Shown here piece after piece: positions 10,062 to 20,274 of a stretch of DNA of 64,000 nt. Under the pieces are notes generated by a model, which was given only the letters and a program-made list of their open reading frames with translations, was not told the origin of the DNA and made no database searches. The stretch comes from Oscheius onirici (Eukaryota; Nematoda; Chromadorea; Rhabditida; Rhabditidae), in NCBI GenBank assembly GCA_932521025.1, contig OW051473.1:10664001-10728000 (forward strand), read 5' to 3'. Both the position numbers and the translations under genes were made by a program. Positions within the stretch are counted from its first letter, which is position 1, and each line of letters opens with the position of its first letter.

Positions 10062-12344
10062 TTTTTCAGAACGGAGAAAACAAATGAATACGTGGCTAGC
10101 TCAAGCATTTGAAAAATGTGCATTTTACGTTTGTTTTTGTAAACCGCTGTTTTCCGGTCAATTGCCGCGGTCACGGTTAGTAAGTTGTATGAATGAGGAA
10201 TTTTAAGAGAGTTCATCACAGTACGTCAGGAACCAATGTGAAGAAGACTGAGTAAAGTGCTCTCCCCTCGTACCGTGCAAGGCTTTCTAAGTAAAACAAG
10301 AATTAAAACTGAAGAGAGAGGAGTAAAGATAAGTGTAATGGGAGCCAGAGTCGACTGATCGCGGAGAGGGTGGCGATGGCGTAACCTGCGGGCAGGGTTT
10401 TTTTTTCCAAAAAAGCTTCAATGACTGAACTATGCTGTAAAGAGAAGGAACAGAGCTGAAACCAGGATTTGAGGTTATTCGGCTCTGAGGGGCCGGAACT
10501 CTTTGCAAAAACTATGAATAACATCAAAATGGTCATGACTTTTAAATAGTGACAGCTAGGAAAGTTTTTCCAAAAACGATTTGATGCCTGAACGATGCTC
10601 TATCTGCAGAAACAGAGCTGGTTCCTAGATTCGCCGTTATTTGTATAGAAAGGAAGAGGTCTTGGCCGAGACCTTTCCATAGTAAACAGATTTGAGAGTA
10701 CGATAGTTTATTGAGATCATGATAGGAGGAAGCTTGCTGGTCGAGCTTCTTTGCCAGCTTTTATAGGACGGAGGGCGAAGGTGTTCCGCGACGTAGGGCC
10801 CCTTGGCCTACTGGGTCGGCGCTGTCTCTCGGCTTGCTTTGGTGGCCACGACGGGATGTCGTGACTGGCCATATAATATCATCTTTCTGGGAAAACGACG
10901 ACAGGCCGAGCTAACGATATACTGATTGATAAAAGAGACCTTTTAGCGGCTCTTACAGAATCGTGTTCAGTAGCAGTTCCACCTCAACAGTACCAGTCTT
11001 TTGAACTTTGGGCTGTTTTCAGCATTTTCAATCTTCTTTGAATAGTTTTACCAGGTTCAAAAATTGTCTTAAACTAGGTCAGAGCTTTACCTAGAGGTAG
11101 GTAAAAGTGATGTGGGGTAATGCAGAATTCAAAAACTTTCATTCACTGCAGATTTCCTGAAACTTCCATTCACTGCAGATTTCCGTCATTCTCTTAGCTT
11201 CATTGTGTCTTCTCAGCCAAGCCAGTCTTCTTGATTTTAAAGTTTTGTGTACTTTCAGAATTCCCGCGCTTTTTAGGTCATCACACATTCCCCGTTTGCC
11301 CGTCAAAGCAGGAACTGTTCGCGTTGATCTTGTTGTTTCCCTGTTTGTTTCGAGTCCCTTCTCCTTCACTTATTTTTTGCGTAAGATTGTCCATCAACAT
11401 TTTGAGATATCTGAGTCAGACCGACTGCTGTCATAAACACATCAACAACTGCAGACAGTCTCGCTGTTTTATGACTGACCAGGGGCACACGCAGATGTTT
11501 ATGCTTTCCTAGTTCCGACTCTGATTAGAACTTTCACAGACATCTGAATAATCCCCTTTGTCTGACTAACGTACTAGCCGTGCCGCTTTGATCATCACTC
11601 GCCCTTCTCGCGAACCGTTGTTACTCACGAGTTCCGGCCAGACAGTCCTCTCTCCTCATTTCGGCCAAAGGGACTGCCGCCGACTACTCCTCTCGTCTCT
11701 GGTCGATTATCGCAATCTTTAGCTTTTTTTTTGACTGGAAATTCTAACTTCTCTTGAAGCGACTGTCGTGTCTGTGAATATCTCTTTGTGCCCACAACGA
11801 CGCGGCTGTCTAACTGTTTTGGCTGTTCCCGTCTCGGCTTACAATACAGCGAATTATGGGCTATCCTAGTAGATAATGTAATTGCTATCTTTCTCTGAAA
11901 ATTCAGCAGCTTTTGAAGACGGAGAAGCTTAGGTATGAGGCTACAGCTTGTTCATGTCTGCTTTCTTTTGCCGACAGTTAGCCTTCATCAAAAAAGCTGT
12001 AGGTTTGCCAAAAGATTGCCTGACCGATTATCATGTTCTCAGCGTTTATGAAGGCCCCGATCAGGAGAGCGCGCCCCCCAATTGTCCTCGAACACATTTC
12101 GTAACTCCATATGCAGGGCCTCTCTTGTTTCTCTCGCCTGCTTACAGCGAGAGATTACGCAAATTGGAGAGACTGTTAGAGGGTGCCAAAGGGAGATCTC
12201 GAGATCTTTCGAAAAATTGATTGATAGCCTCCTCCACAGTGCCCTGCAAAGTCCGGCGCCGGCCAGCCGCACTTCTTGACCAGCGCGTCTTCGTCTCTCT
12301 CCTTTTCTATTCAATCCTCGTCTACCATCCTTCACGTTTAGGTA
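10062..12344. other. Intergenic stretch with a direct repeat and one 39-bp repeat copy
   Basis: An imperfect direct repeat of about 80 bp lies at 10399-10477 and 10563-10641 (shared TTTTTCCAAAAA, CTGAAC, ATGCT, AACAGAGCTG). A 39-bp dispersed repeat copy is at 11790-11827 in minus orientation. The stretch 10650-10940 is GC-rich with TATA-like TTTTATAGG at about 10760 but has no long open frame. Open frames at 11948-12220 look random. The CACGTTTAG at about 12333-12341 may be the leader acceptor for the next gene. Confidence 0.45.
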
Positions 12345-13728
12345 ATGCCTACCGAGGAGAATGAGTTGGAGGTCCTGTCGACCGAGCCGCTGAACCTGAA
12401 GACTGTTCCGACTGAGAAAGAAAAAAAGAAGTTCAGCTTTCGCGACTGGCTCAACGAAGTCTACGGTCTGCTGAGAATTCGTATGAAGAGGAGAAAGTTC
12501 CAGACAACGGTGAGTTGCGTTTTGTTATATCTTAAGGGTAGTGGCAACAGACAAGACAGTTAGACAGCCATTAATATCTGTCTCGTTGTGGCGAACAATA
12601 GCAACAGACAAGACAGTTAGGAATTCGCTTCGCTATGGCTACAGAAGAGACGGGCACAGGGAAAGTTACACAGCCGCGTCGTTGTGGCCAAACGACAGAG
12701 AGCCACAGGCAAGACAGTTAGACTGTAGTGTTGTTGTGGCTCCTGACGACAGGTAGACATCCGCATCGTTGTGACTGAACAAAAGAGAGCTATAGCCGAG
12801 ACAGATAGAACAGCGGCGTCGTTGTGGCCACGTTTCAGACAGCCCGTTAGACTGCGGGTTCATTGTGGCGACATACAATTAATCTTAAAAGTTTTTAGTA
12901 TATGGCCTTCACCCTGATCGCCATCGCTTTCGTTCCCTGGTTGAAGATTGGGCTGAGTCTTCCTGCAACCTCCAAACCCTTGAACGAAGTAAGTATTCTA
13001 TTTTTGTTCCCACTCTATTTCCTTTTAGGCCGTTTGGCTGTGGTATGCTTTTCTCAGCATTACTCTCTTTTCGATCGGATTCATCCTTATTCTTCAGTTT
13101 TGTTTCTATCCCATGTTCGTCGGTTCTCTGATGACTCTGCTGTTCTACGCCTGTGACCTGGCATACAACGGCCTTAGGTTCATTCACCCGAAGTACGTTC
13201 TCACGTCCGCCTTTGTGAGTCACGATATTTTTCTTTGAGCATGAAGTTCAGGGAGAGGTAAACAGCAACTTCTTCAATGAATCTGCTCTGTGTGGAGAGG
13301 AGCTCAAAGTCGTCTGCCGTGACTGTGAGTTGTCTGTCTCCAAGTGGTTACCATGGCTTTAAGATTACACCTTCATCTTCTTTCTGGAAGCTGTCAAGTC
13401 CCTGTTCAAGCTGATCATCGCGGTCATTCTCACCGGTGCCGTGGCTTTTGTCTCCATGTACTACGTAAAGTCGCAGAAAAGTAGCGAGCCGATGCCTCTG
13501 GAAACTTCTATGAAGATCAAGGTCGTGCCCCTTGCCCAGATCCCTGAGGAAACCGACTCTCGACTCGAGGAGGTAAAGCCTTACAATATGTTCCACAATG
13601 TCAAGATCCAGGTTGTCGTTGAGATGGCTGTCCATCACCGTTTGATCCATCATCTCGGCCCTGTCCCTGCTGACATGACTCACACGGTTGTCGTCGTCGA
13701 TGATGAGATCCGTCCTATTGACGAATAG
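12345..13728 (+). CDS. Multipass membrane protein, unrecognised family
   Basis: Five exons. The N-terminus is polar and lysine-rich (residues 1-56, with KEKKKFSFRDWLNEVYGLL). Hydrophobic segments follow: MAFTLIAIAFVPWLKIGL, AFLSITLFSIGFILILQFCF, a second half of that exon (FVGSLMTLLFYACDLAY), and LFKLIIAVILTGAVAFVSM in the last exon. A cysteine-containing loop (SALCGEELKVVC, with an NES glycosylation sequon just before) separates the third and fourth segments, so it is probably lumenal or extracellular. The tail after residue 230 is soluble, rich in valine, histidine and acidic residues. I know no matching family. The first intron, 12511-12899, is filled by a tandem run of the 39-bp repeat. 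The other introns are 35-42 nt. Confidence 0.75.
12541..12885 (+). repeat. Tandem run of about seven diverged 39-bp repeat units in an intron
   Basis: Units spaced about 45-55 bp share CAAGACAGTTAGACAG and CGTCGTTGTGGC blocks; the best matches are near 12541, 12603, 12660, 12703, 12750, 12790 and 12832. All are in the same orientation and occupy nearly the whole first intron of the membrane protein gene. Confidence 0.85.
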
Positions 13729-14487
13729 TTCGGTCCCCTTAGTATTTTCCCTCACTTTTAGCTTTAATTCTATGCCAAAATTCAGCAAATCATATCCAGT
13801 TAGCAATGGGTTCTCCCTCGAGTGTCACTGAAATTCCTCTTAAAAAGTACCCTTCACATATTTGTTTTCTTTCGATAAAGATACTGTTACTTTAGAATAC
13901 TCTCTTCAGAAGGAGACATTCAGAAATTTTGGAGACAAGACTTCCGATCCCATTTGACGCACAGAGCCTTCCCTACTCTGATCGCCTTTCACTCAGATAA
14001 TGGAACGGAGAGTTCTTGGAATCAGCACAGATGCCCCCACTAAATAGTTAGATCGGCGGATTGGAGAAGGAAGCCACTCTCTATGAAACTCCTCTACGCC
14101 AAGAAGACCATTGGATCACACTCGAGAACAGCAGACGGAGAGGAGCAAAGATAGACAAGGTCCTGAGACACGTGTTGTGCTGAAAGACAGCGTTGGAATG
14201 GAAGGATTGATCGTGTAAATTTGCATTCCAACAGAAAAGAGAAAGGAATTGGACCCATGTTCCTACCGGCTTTGATCTTTGGATGACCTGATCATCTGAA
14301 CCATCAATGGTTCCATTCTATCCCCTCTCTATCATTGCTTGCTACTCTCGACAAAGAACGCTGAAGTCTTTCAAGATATTTAGTAAAAACTCTCTATTCT
14401 GAAGCGCGTGACCAGTACATATGGACAAAAGTCCTCAAAGTTTTATCTAAACTCGACACAATGAACAGTTCATTTAACCTGTACAGT
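13729..14487. other. Intergenic stretch between tail-to-tail genes
   Basis: No exon, RNA or repeat recognised. The open frame on the minus strand at 13348-13806 is a shadow of the membrane protein's last exon. Confidence 0.5.
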
Positions 14488-15118
14488 CTAATATACATAG
14501 TCAAAGATAGCAGCAGCGCAAGTCTTGTTATTCGCCTTGAATGAGGCAATGTTCTTTCCAAGTTGCGTAGCCAAAATGGTTCGTTTTGCCTCCACAACAC
14601 GCTGCATTCCCAGAGGCAGATAAGTGGCTTGAGTTTTGTTGAAATTGTTGTTGCAACTGGTATCAGTAGTCCAGAACAGTTTTTCCAGCTCAGTCTGCTT
14701 CAGAGCCGAAAAATATTGGGTTCCCAGGGCTGTGAACATCCAATGAACGTAGCCAACCAAACAGAAGCGGTGGTTACAAAAGGCTTTACAGCGGGTGATA
14801 GCCTTGGCTGCAGCACCAGCCGGAACATTTTTGGCCCCGGTTGCGGCCTAAAAATACAGTATTCTACAGTATTAGGGTAGCATACGAAGCTTTTTCCGTT
14901 GGCAAAGTTGGTACAGGCGGTTCCACAAGCTGCTACAGTCTTAGTAGCATTAAGGGTGTTCGTGACCTAAATGATCCGACTCTCTGACGAAAATTTTCTA
15001 TTACCGTTAACAGAGCAGCATCGTTACAGTAGGGGAAAAGTCGCTTAACTGCAGGCTTGGTCCATTTCTGAGAGAGTACAGTAGAGACGAGTATGGGGAC
15101 AAGTAGGAGTAGCCTCAT
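14488..15118 (-). CDS. Secreted cysteine-containing protein, unrecognised
   Basis: Three exons give about 185 residues. Start 15118 gives a signal peptide (MRLLLLVPILVSTVLS, then QKW). Introns of 38 nt interrupt after ALLTV and after NGKSF. Cysteines occur as FPYCND, AACGTACTNF, RCKAFCNHRFCLVGY, TSCNNNF and KTCAAAIF, suggesting several disulphides. There is no transmembrane region after the leader. A clear TATATAAA lies on the minus strand at 15198-15205, about 80 bases upstream. I do not recognise the family; it shares the MRLLL start and TATA promoter with the two small peptides next to it, but not their cysteine pattern. Confidence 0.78.
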
Positions 15119-15197
15119 TCTGAAACAGAGTCTTTAAAGTATAACAGTGCAAAGTAACTCATGCTATACGTGCTGAACGGTAACGCGATGGTACAGA

Positions 15198-15205
15198 TTT
15201 ATATA
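15198..15205 (-). promoter_or_regulatory. TATA box of the 14488-15118 secreted protein gene
   Basis: Minus strand TATATAAA about 80 bases before the start codon at 15118, a canonical TATA element. Confidence 0.6.
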
Positions 15206-15336
15206 CAGAGCCTATAATCCCGTCCAAAGGGCATTTTGTGAACTCTTCAATTATGACAAATCCTTTCCGGGTTTTTGATCGCGTGCATAGAAATAAAAGA
15301 ACAGGGGTTGAATGCTTATTTTTCCTTTGGTGGGGT

Positions 15337-15559
15337 CTACTCGGGAGCTTGTATCCAGTCGAGGTAAGGGAAGAGCGAGGCCTTAGGACGAAGAGCGCAG
15401 ACGTTTGCCTTGCACCATTCGTAACGCCAATTGCAATCGTGATCGTCAAAGCACTTTTCTTCAACCTTGTAGGCAGAGATGAGGAAGGTGGAGAGTATCT
15501 GTAATATTAGTACTAGATGTGGTCTGTATACCAACCAGTATGAAAAAGAGAGGACGCAT
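15337..15559 (-). CDS. Small secreted cysteine peptide, paralogue 1
   Basis: With the start at 15559 and a 37-nt intron beginning GTTGGT, the product starts MRPLFFIL-ILSTFLISA and is about 60 residues. The mature part has four cysteines in KCFDDHDCNWRYEWCKANVC and ends in an aromatic tail (SLFPYLDWIQAPE). A start at 15534 without the intron is also open, but the intron model is favoured because it makes the leader match paralogue 2. The pattern C-x5-C-x6-C-x4-C is like a short EB-type module of nematode secreted proteins, but that is only a resemblance. Confidence 0.65.
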
Positions 15560-15804
15560 TTTGATAAAAATAAAGCAGAGAAATTGTTTTAAAAAAGCGA
15601 TACAGACAGTTCCCACGCCTTGGTGAGAATTCGTCTGTCCAGTGGAACATTGAGCTAACTAGCAAAGGCGTCGTCTATTGGTGCTCTCTGTTTCTCAACT
15701 TTTACTGGATTTTTGGATCCCAAGGGGTAAATTTGCGAGAAAAAGAGCAGGACTGTTTATTGTAATCAGACAATTAATCATCCAGATTCGGCCAATCAAG
15801 AACT

Positions 15805-16005
15805 TTAGAAGAGGTGTGCGTAGAGCTTTGGAGGGATAAATCTGCAAGTGCCCGCAAGACAAAACTCAATCCGCCAGTGGCAGTCGAAATTGGGCTTGCA
15901 TTTGTCTCCTGGATTAAAGTTTCCGGCAGAGACGACGGTCGAGATGATCTGAAAAGTGGATGCCAGGGAAAGACTACCAACCAAGAGGATCAGGAGAAGG
16001 CGCAT
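15805..16005 (-). CDS. Small secreted cysteine peptide, paralogue 2
   Basis: Starts MRLLLILL at 16005. Read straight through it gives 66 residues; if the 33-nt segment from GTTGGT to TTTTCAG is an intron, as in the neighbour, the leader becomes MRLLLILLIISTVVSA and the protein 55 residues. The mature part KCKPNFDCHWRIEFCLAGTC matches paralogue 1 at every cysteine and at the DCxWRxExC core. The two genes lie about 245 bp apart in the same orientation and are clearly tandem duplicates. Function unknown. Confidence 0.7.
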   Translation of the reverse strand: MRLLLILLVGSLSLASTFQIISTVVSAGNFNPGDKCKPNFDCHWRIEFCLAGTCRFIPPKLYAHLF

Positions 16006-16152
16006 TGTACGGGCTTGGATAGGGTGTCCCGAGGCACTCTATTTATTGGTGCAATAGCTGGTCTCGAATGCAGACAACAGTTACTCAGATCACATGAGCA
16101 GGCTTCCGTTTGACAAAATAGAAAATCATTAGAATTCATCGAGGGCCCGGAT

Positions 16153-16650
16153 CAGGGATGTTCGGATCCGGATACCGGATATCCGAAACCGGATAAATCC
16201 GGTACTTTTTGATCCGGAAATCCGCTATCCGAAAATTATCCGGTAAAAATTTCCGACCGGATAATTATCCGAAAAATTATCCGGTACGAAAACTATCCGA
16301 TATCCGAAATCATATATTTTTGACCGGATATTCCGGATAATTTCGATTAAATTTTTTGGAATTTCTACCTGGGAAACTAACGATTTTCGCCTTTGTTCTA
16401 CTACCTAGTTTAGATGCATTTATCGTATGTTCACTCGATGTGTTTTCTTCATTACTATTTTTCTTAGTTTTCTCAGTCATGAATGGATTATCCGGTTTCG
16501 GATATCCGAAACCGGATAATCCGGTCTATTTTGGATATCCGCTATCCGATCGAACAAAAATTTTCCGGGTATCCGATCCGATCGAAAATTATTTTTTCGG
16601 ATATCCGGTATCCGATATCCGGTTGAAAAAATATTATCCGAACATCCCTG
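16153..16650. mobile_element. hAT-type MITE with 8-bp target site duplication
   Basis: The element begins CAGGGATGTTCGGAT and ends ATCCGAACATCCCTG, 15-bp perfect inverted ends of the hAT type (CAGGG). It is flanked on both sides by GCCCGGAT (16145-16152 and 16651-16658), an 8-bp target site duplication as made by hAT transposases. Inside, both subterminal regions are packed with variants of CCGGATATCCG, and the middle is AT-rich. There is no transposase, so it is non-autonomous. It has inserted at the start of a tRNA-like sequence. Confidence 0.92.
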
Positions 16651-16740
16651 GCCCGGATAGTCAAGTGGATAGGACACTATGAAGAATGCGGTCGCAAGTT
16701 CAATCCCGGGTGGTAGTACACGAATGTAGCCTGTCCAGCG
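16651..16740 (+). repeat. tRNA-derived SINE-like sequence
   Basis: An A-box-like ATAGTCAAGTGGAT is followed about 35 bases later by a B-box-like AAGTTCAATCC and CGGG. Stems of a real tRNA do not form. The hAT MITE sits at its 5' edge. Confidence 0.4.
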
Positions 16741-17211
16741 ATCCCATACTTTGAGCAACCCTGATCATTCAGCGCGCTCAGCATCACTCCAGAGCCCCTC
16801 ACTCTTCGAATATGAGCTCGGTCAGGTGAACCACCTTGAAAGCCGAATAAACGGTTTTTTAGATTCACGATAGATTGTCGGTAACTTGCAAAAAAAAAAC
16901 TTATTAAGACTACGTTCCCTTAAAAACAGAAGAGCACTTTTCACTTGCCACTTTATTCAATCGCTAAGGCACAACGACGAAAATATTTAAGACACAAAGG
17001 ACGAAGGAAAAGGCACAATTTTAAAGTCACAGAAAGTCAATATTGCTATACTATGGTACAGACTGGGAGAGAGGGTACAATCCAGACGACGCATAACTAC
17101 CGGAAACAGGAGAAATGACCATATGCTTTTTGTCAGAGGGTGAGTAAAGCTGAAGGATCTCAAAGTGATGGATTTTGGTGTCATGGAAGGCTTTTTCAGG
17201 AGGTTTCTGTG

Positions 17212-20200
17212 CTATTCGGCAGAATTGATCTGGGCACTGAGAGCAGCCGATTCGAGCATCTGTAAAAAGCTAATGAGTCGGAAAGTTTCACAATCAGGGG
17301 GTTGACATCACCCACGCTCACCTGTTGAAGATTGAACTGGAAGGGAAACGAGAGAAGAGGGTTAGCAGCTGTGGCCTCATCAGCTGTTTTAGCCGAATTC
17401 ATGAACATTCCGGCGCCGAGTCCGTTGGCTCCACCTGGAAAACAAAGAGTACGCTTAGACTCCATTTCCTGATTTAGTTAAATGCGATGAGTTTGGCTAC
17501 ACACAAATCACCTTCCGGAGAAGTTTTTCCAGTGTACAGTCCTGGCTGTACTGTGCCCTGGTTAGTGGGTGATCTCGTTAAACCTAGAAAAGAGTGCTGT
17601 GGGTGATAGTGCAAGGAGTGGGATGAAACATGCCGTGAAAAGATACTGTACCTGAGAGTAAAAATGGAGCTATAAAGGCAGGCGTTCCTGGAGCTCCTCT
17701 CGGCACAGTCGGTGAAGACTTTTTCTTCTGTTGCTGCCGATTATTTGCCGCAACTCGGAGCGCTTCCTTTATCGTGTCCAGGGCACTGGCACCGTTCTTT
17801 GCCAACTCTTCCAATGTATCGTCTTTTCCCGTCTCACTCGGTTCCTCGCTATCCGTATCGTCACCGGAATCTCCCGCCTGAATCTAGGCTCTATTAAAGT
17901 ATCCCCCCTTTAATCTACTTGATTATAATCGTCTTCGTTAAAAGTACTGAAGAGGGGTCCATTTACCATCGTCGGAAGGAAGCTGGCTATGCTGGCCTGA
18001 AAAAAGTTTCTGGTTACTCGGTATCTGCCCCCTTTCGAGGCAAGTGTTCCCTGGCTAAACAGAGCCAGAGAGAGCACTGTTGAGACAGAGGCCGAGGTAA
18101 GGAAGCGCCGACCGGTTCCGGGGTGTCTTTTCCGGAAAAGCTGAGGGTGATTTGCGCGACGGCACACATGGAAACTTCAGCGCTGATGCTTCCGTAAATT
18201 TCTTCTCTCGTGGCCAAATAGACACGTTTCAGGGGGAAAGAATGGGACTCTTTTTTGCGCTGACAGTTTGCAAAACTTCAGCACATTTACGGTCATCTCG
18301 CATATCCCAAAGCAGGATTACACACTGCCATTTTAGTGTAAGCTGCTATTTGGAACTCTGTCTCTCTCGTCAGGGCTCAAAAGTGCTGTAATGGGGCAGG
18401 TCGGCCGAAACAGAGGAGACGCAGAGCGATCCGTTGCGTGAGCCCATCGCCGGAAGCGGAATGACATTACACCTTTTACGGGCCTTGATCTCACCGAAAC
18501 TGAAGTTAAATTCAGGTGTTTAAAGAGTCTTAAAATCTTAAAGTATCCAAAAGTCTTTGAAGACACTCTTAAAGACCATTATAGTCCAGTAGGAGAAATA
18601 ACAAAAAGGTCTTAAAAAAGTCTTTAAAACAATTTTTAAAGACATGTTTAAAAACTCGTAAAAACAAAACGACTAGACTGTCTATCTGTGGCCACGACTC
18701 TTAACAAAGCACATCGAAACAGCTTGACTTCCCCCTTGTGCCTGATCGCCGATCAATGCCCCCCCCCCACTCCTGCTAGCTGATTATTTTCCATGCCTTG
18801 TTTTGATCCTTAAAGGATCCCGACAGTTGGCTCCCGTCAACCCTAATTTGTTTTCTCATGCCAAAGGTGAACAGACGTGTGCGGGGCCGGAAGCATGATC
18901 CCAATGTTTTTCCGAAACGATGAGGCAAAACAAAGAGAATATGCCAGATCCCCGACTCCCATCCTTTCTCTGACTCGAAGTTTAAAGACGGACTTCCGCC
19001 GTAAAAGCCCGTCCGACTGGAGGGGAGGGATAAACAGCCGAGCCCGGCACACACACATATGGTCGGCCAAAGACGAATATCCATAAAATTCCATTGGAGC
19101 CCCGAACTGGGCGCTTCCGATCCTGTAAATGACCAGATGTGGGCCGCGGCTTTTTACAGCACCTTCCCAACTTCGGTGATATATTGCTCTTTGACTAGAC
19201 GGACCAGATGCCCATACGGAGGTAGCAGCAGGCGCGCTGGGAATGTGTAACGGGAACTTACAGTCGTCGGATCAAAATCGTTCATCTTCCTTTTCCTCGG
19301 ATTGGCCGGGGAGCCGGCAGCTTCAAACGTAAACTCTGTCCTGGCTGGCTGAAGATCCGTGCCTTCTGGAAAAGTTTACCGTTACCCAGTTGGTTCGAGA
19401 CTATTTGTTTGCGTAATCCTTCCAGTAAGAGCCTATTTACCCGTTTCCTCTCAAAAGTGGCATGTTTTCTACTTGGCTACGGAGAAATGGCTTTTGTCAT
19501 AATTGAGCTGATCATTTATGATGCGCGTCTGGGCTAAAAGGGCCGCCAATTTACAGCCTCGCGCGAAGGGACTGTTGGCTCCAAATGTGGGCCACATGGG
19601 CTGGAGAGGGATACTGTAACTGTAACTGGTCTACCCCCTTCATAAGTACAGACGCCATTTGATCTGCATCGATTGTCTTCGCCTCTCCCTCTCCGACACG
19701 GAAGAGTCCAGAAAAAGCGCGATGGGAGCGCAAACAAATTGCCGACCGGCAGCCGATTGAGGCGACGGCAGCCATTAAGGGGTTCTCGATAGGTGCTAAG
19801 AAATTGCTGGGAAAATTATCAGCTCACCTCCGGGCGCATTGAGACAGTTCTGAATGAGATTCTTGCCGACTTCCGAGCCAATCATCGGCTGCAGTTTTTT
19901 TGTTGCATACGTATAAACATGGCCAGTTTCTGAGGCGACTAGAAGCATTACTTGTGTTCCCGTAAGTGTTGAAAGCTCGTAAGCCTTAAATTTCTATACT
20001 TCAAGGAAAAAGGAGAATTCTTACCTTCTTCATGATACCCGTTTTCCTTTTGCTGAAGGTGGTGTACCGACGGAGCTTGTTTCCAATGTACTCCATCTTG
20101 ATCTTTACACGACCTTAAGACTCGTTTAATGGTTAACATTTAAAGCACACCTTTGGTCTTTTTACCATTTGGTAAAAGTCCATTACTACCCGTAGAGGAG

Positions 20201-20274
20201 CCTTCCACGAGCGGCGCGGAAGGACTCTGCTGCAGTTGCTGCATAATGTGAGAAATGTCAGTAGCTTCAGTCAT
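17212..20274 (-). CDS. unc-120: Serum response factor-type MADS-box transcription factor (UNC-120-like)
   Basis: Nine exons, about 335 residues. Exon 1 (20274-20151) encodes a polar leader ending GKKTKG. Exons 2 and 3 encode the MADS box: VKIKMEYIGNKLRRYTTFSK, RKTGIMKK, then AYELSTLTGTQVMLLVASET and the SAM region HVYTYATKKLQPMIGSE. This is the SRF subclass, not MEF2. SRF binds CArG boxes as a dimer and drives muscle gene expression; UNC-120 is the single nematode SRF. The rest is low-complexity: PANPRKRKMNDF (a possible nuclear signal), an acidic stretch DDTDSEEPSETGKDD, and a Gly/Ala/Pro-rich C-terminus ending QINSAE. Most introns are about 40 nt, but one of about 1250 nt (about 18001-19261) splits the protein after DFDPTT. 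Phases agree at every junction. Confidence 0.9.
18500..18660. repeat. Palindromic low-complexity cluster of TCTTTAAAGA-type motifs
   Basis: Within the long intron of the SRF gene, variants of TCTTAAAGAC and its complement GTCTTTAA recur at least seven times in both orientations. The design, a short self-complementary motif repeated within about 150 bp, is like the subterminal parts of the hAT MITE at 16153. No target duplication was identified. Confidence 0.5.

Noticed and set aside
10650-10940. Solo LTR of a retrotransposon
   Set aside because: GC-rich with a TATA-like site, but no TG...CA ends or target duplication could be found.
12541-12885. CRISPR-like array
   Set aside because: Units are diverged, spacers are not of constant length, and the context is a eukaryotic intron.
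13348-13806. 152-codon open frame on the minus strand
   Set aside because: It is the shadow of the last exon of the membrane protein on the plus strand, which has consistent splice phases and a transmembrane segment.
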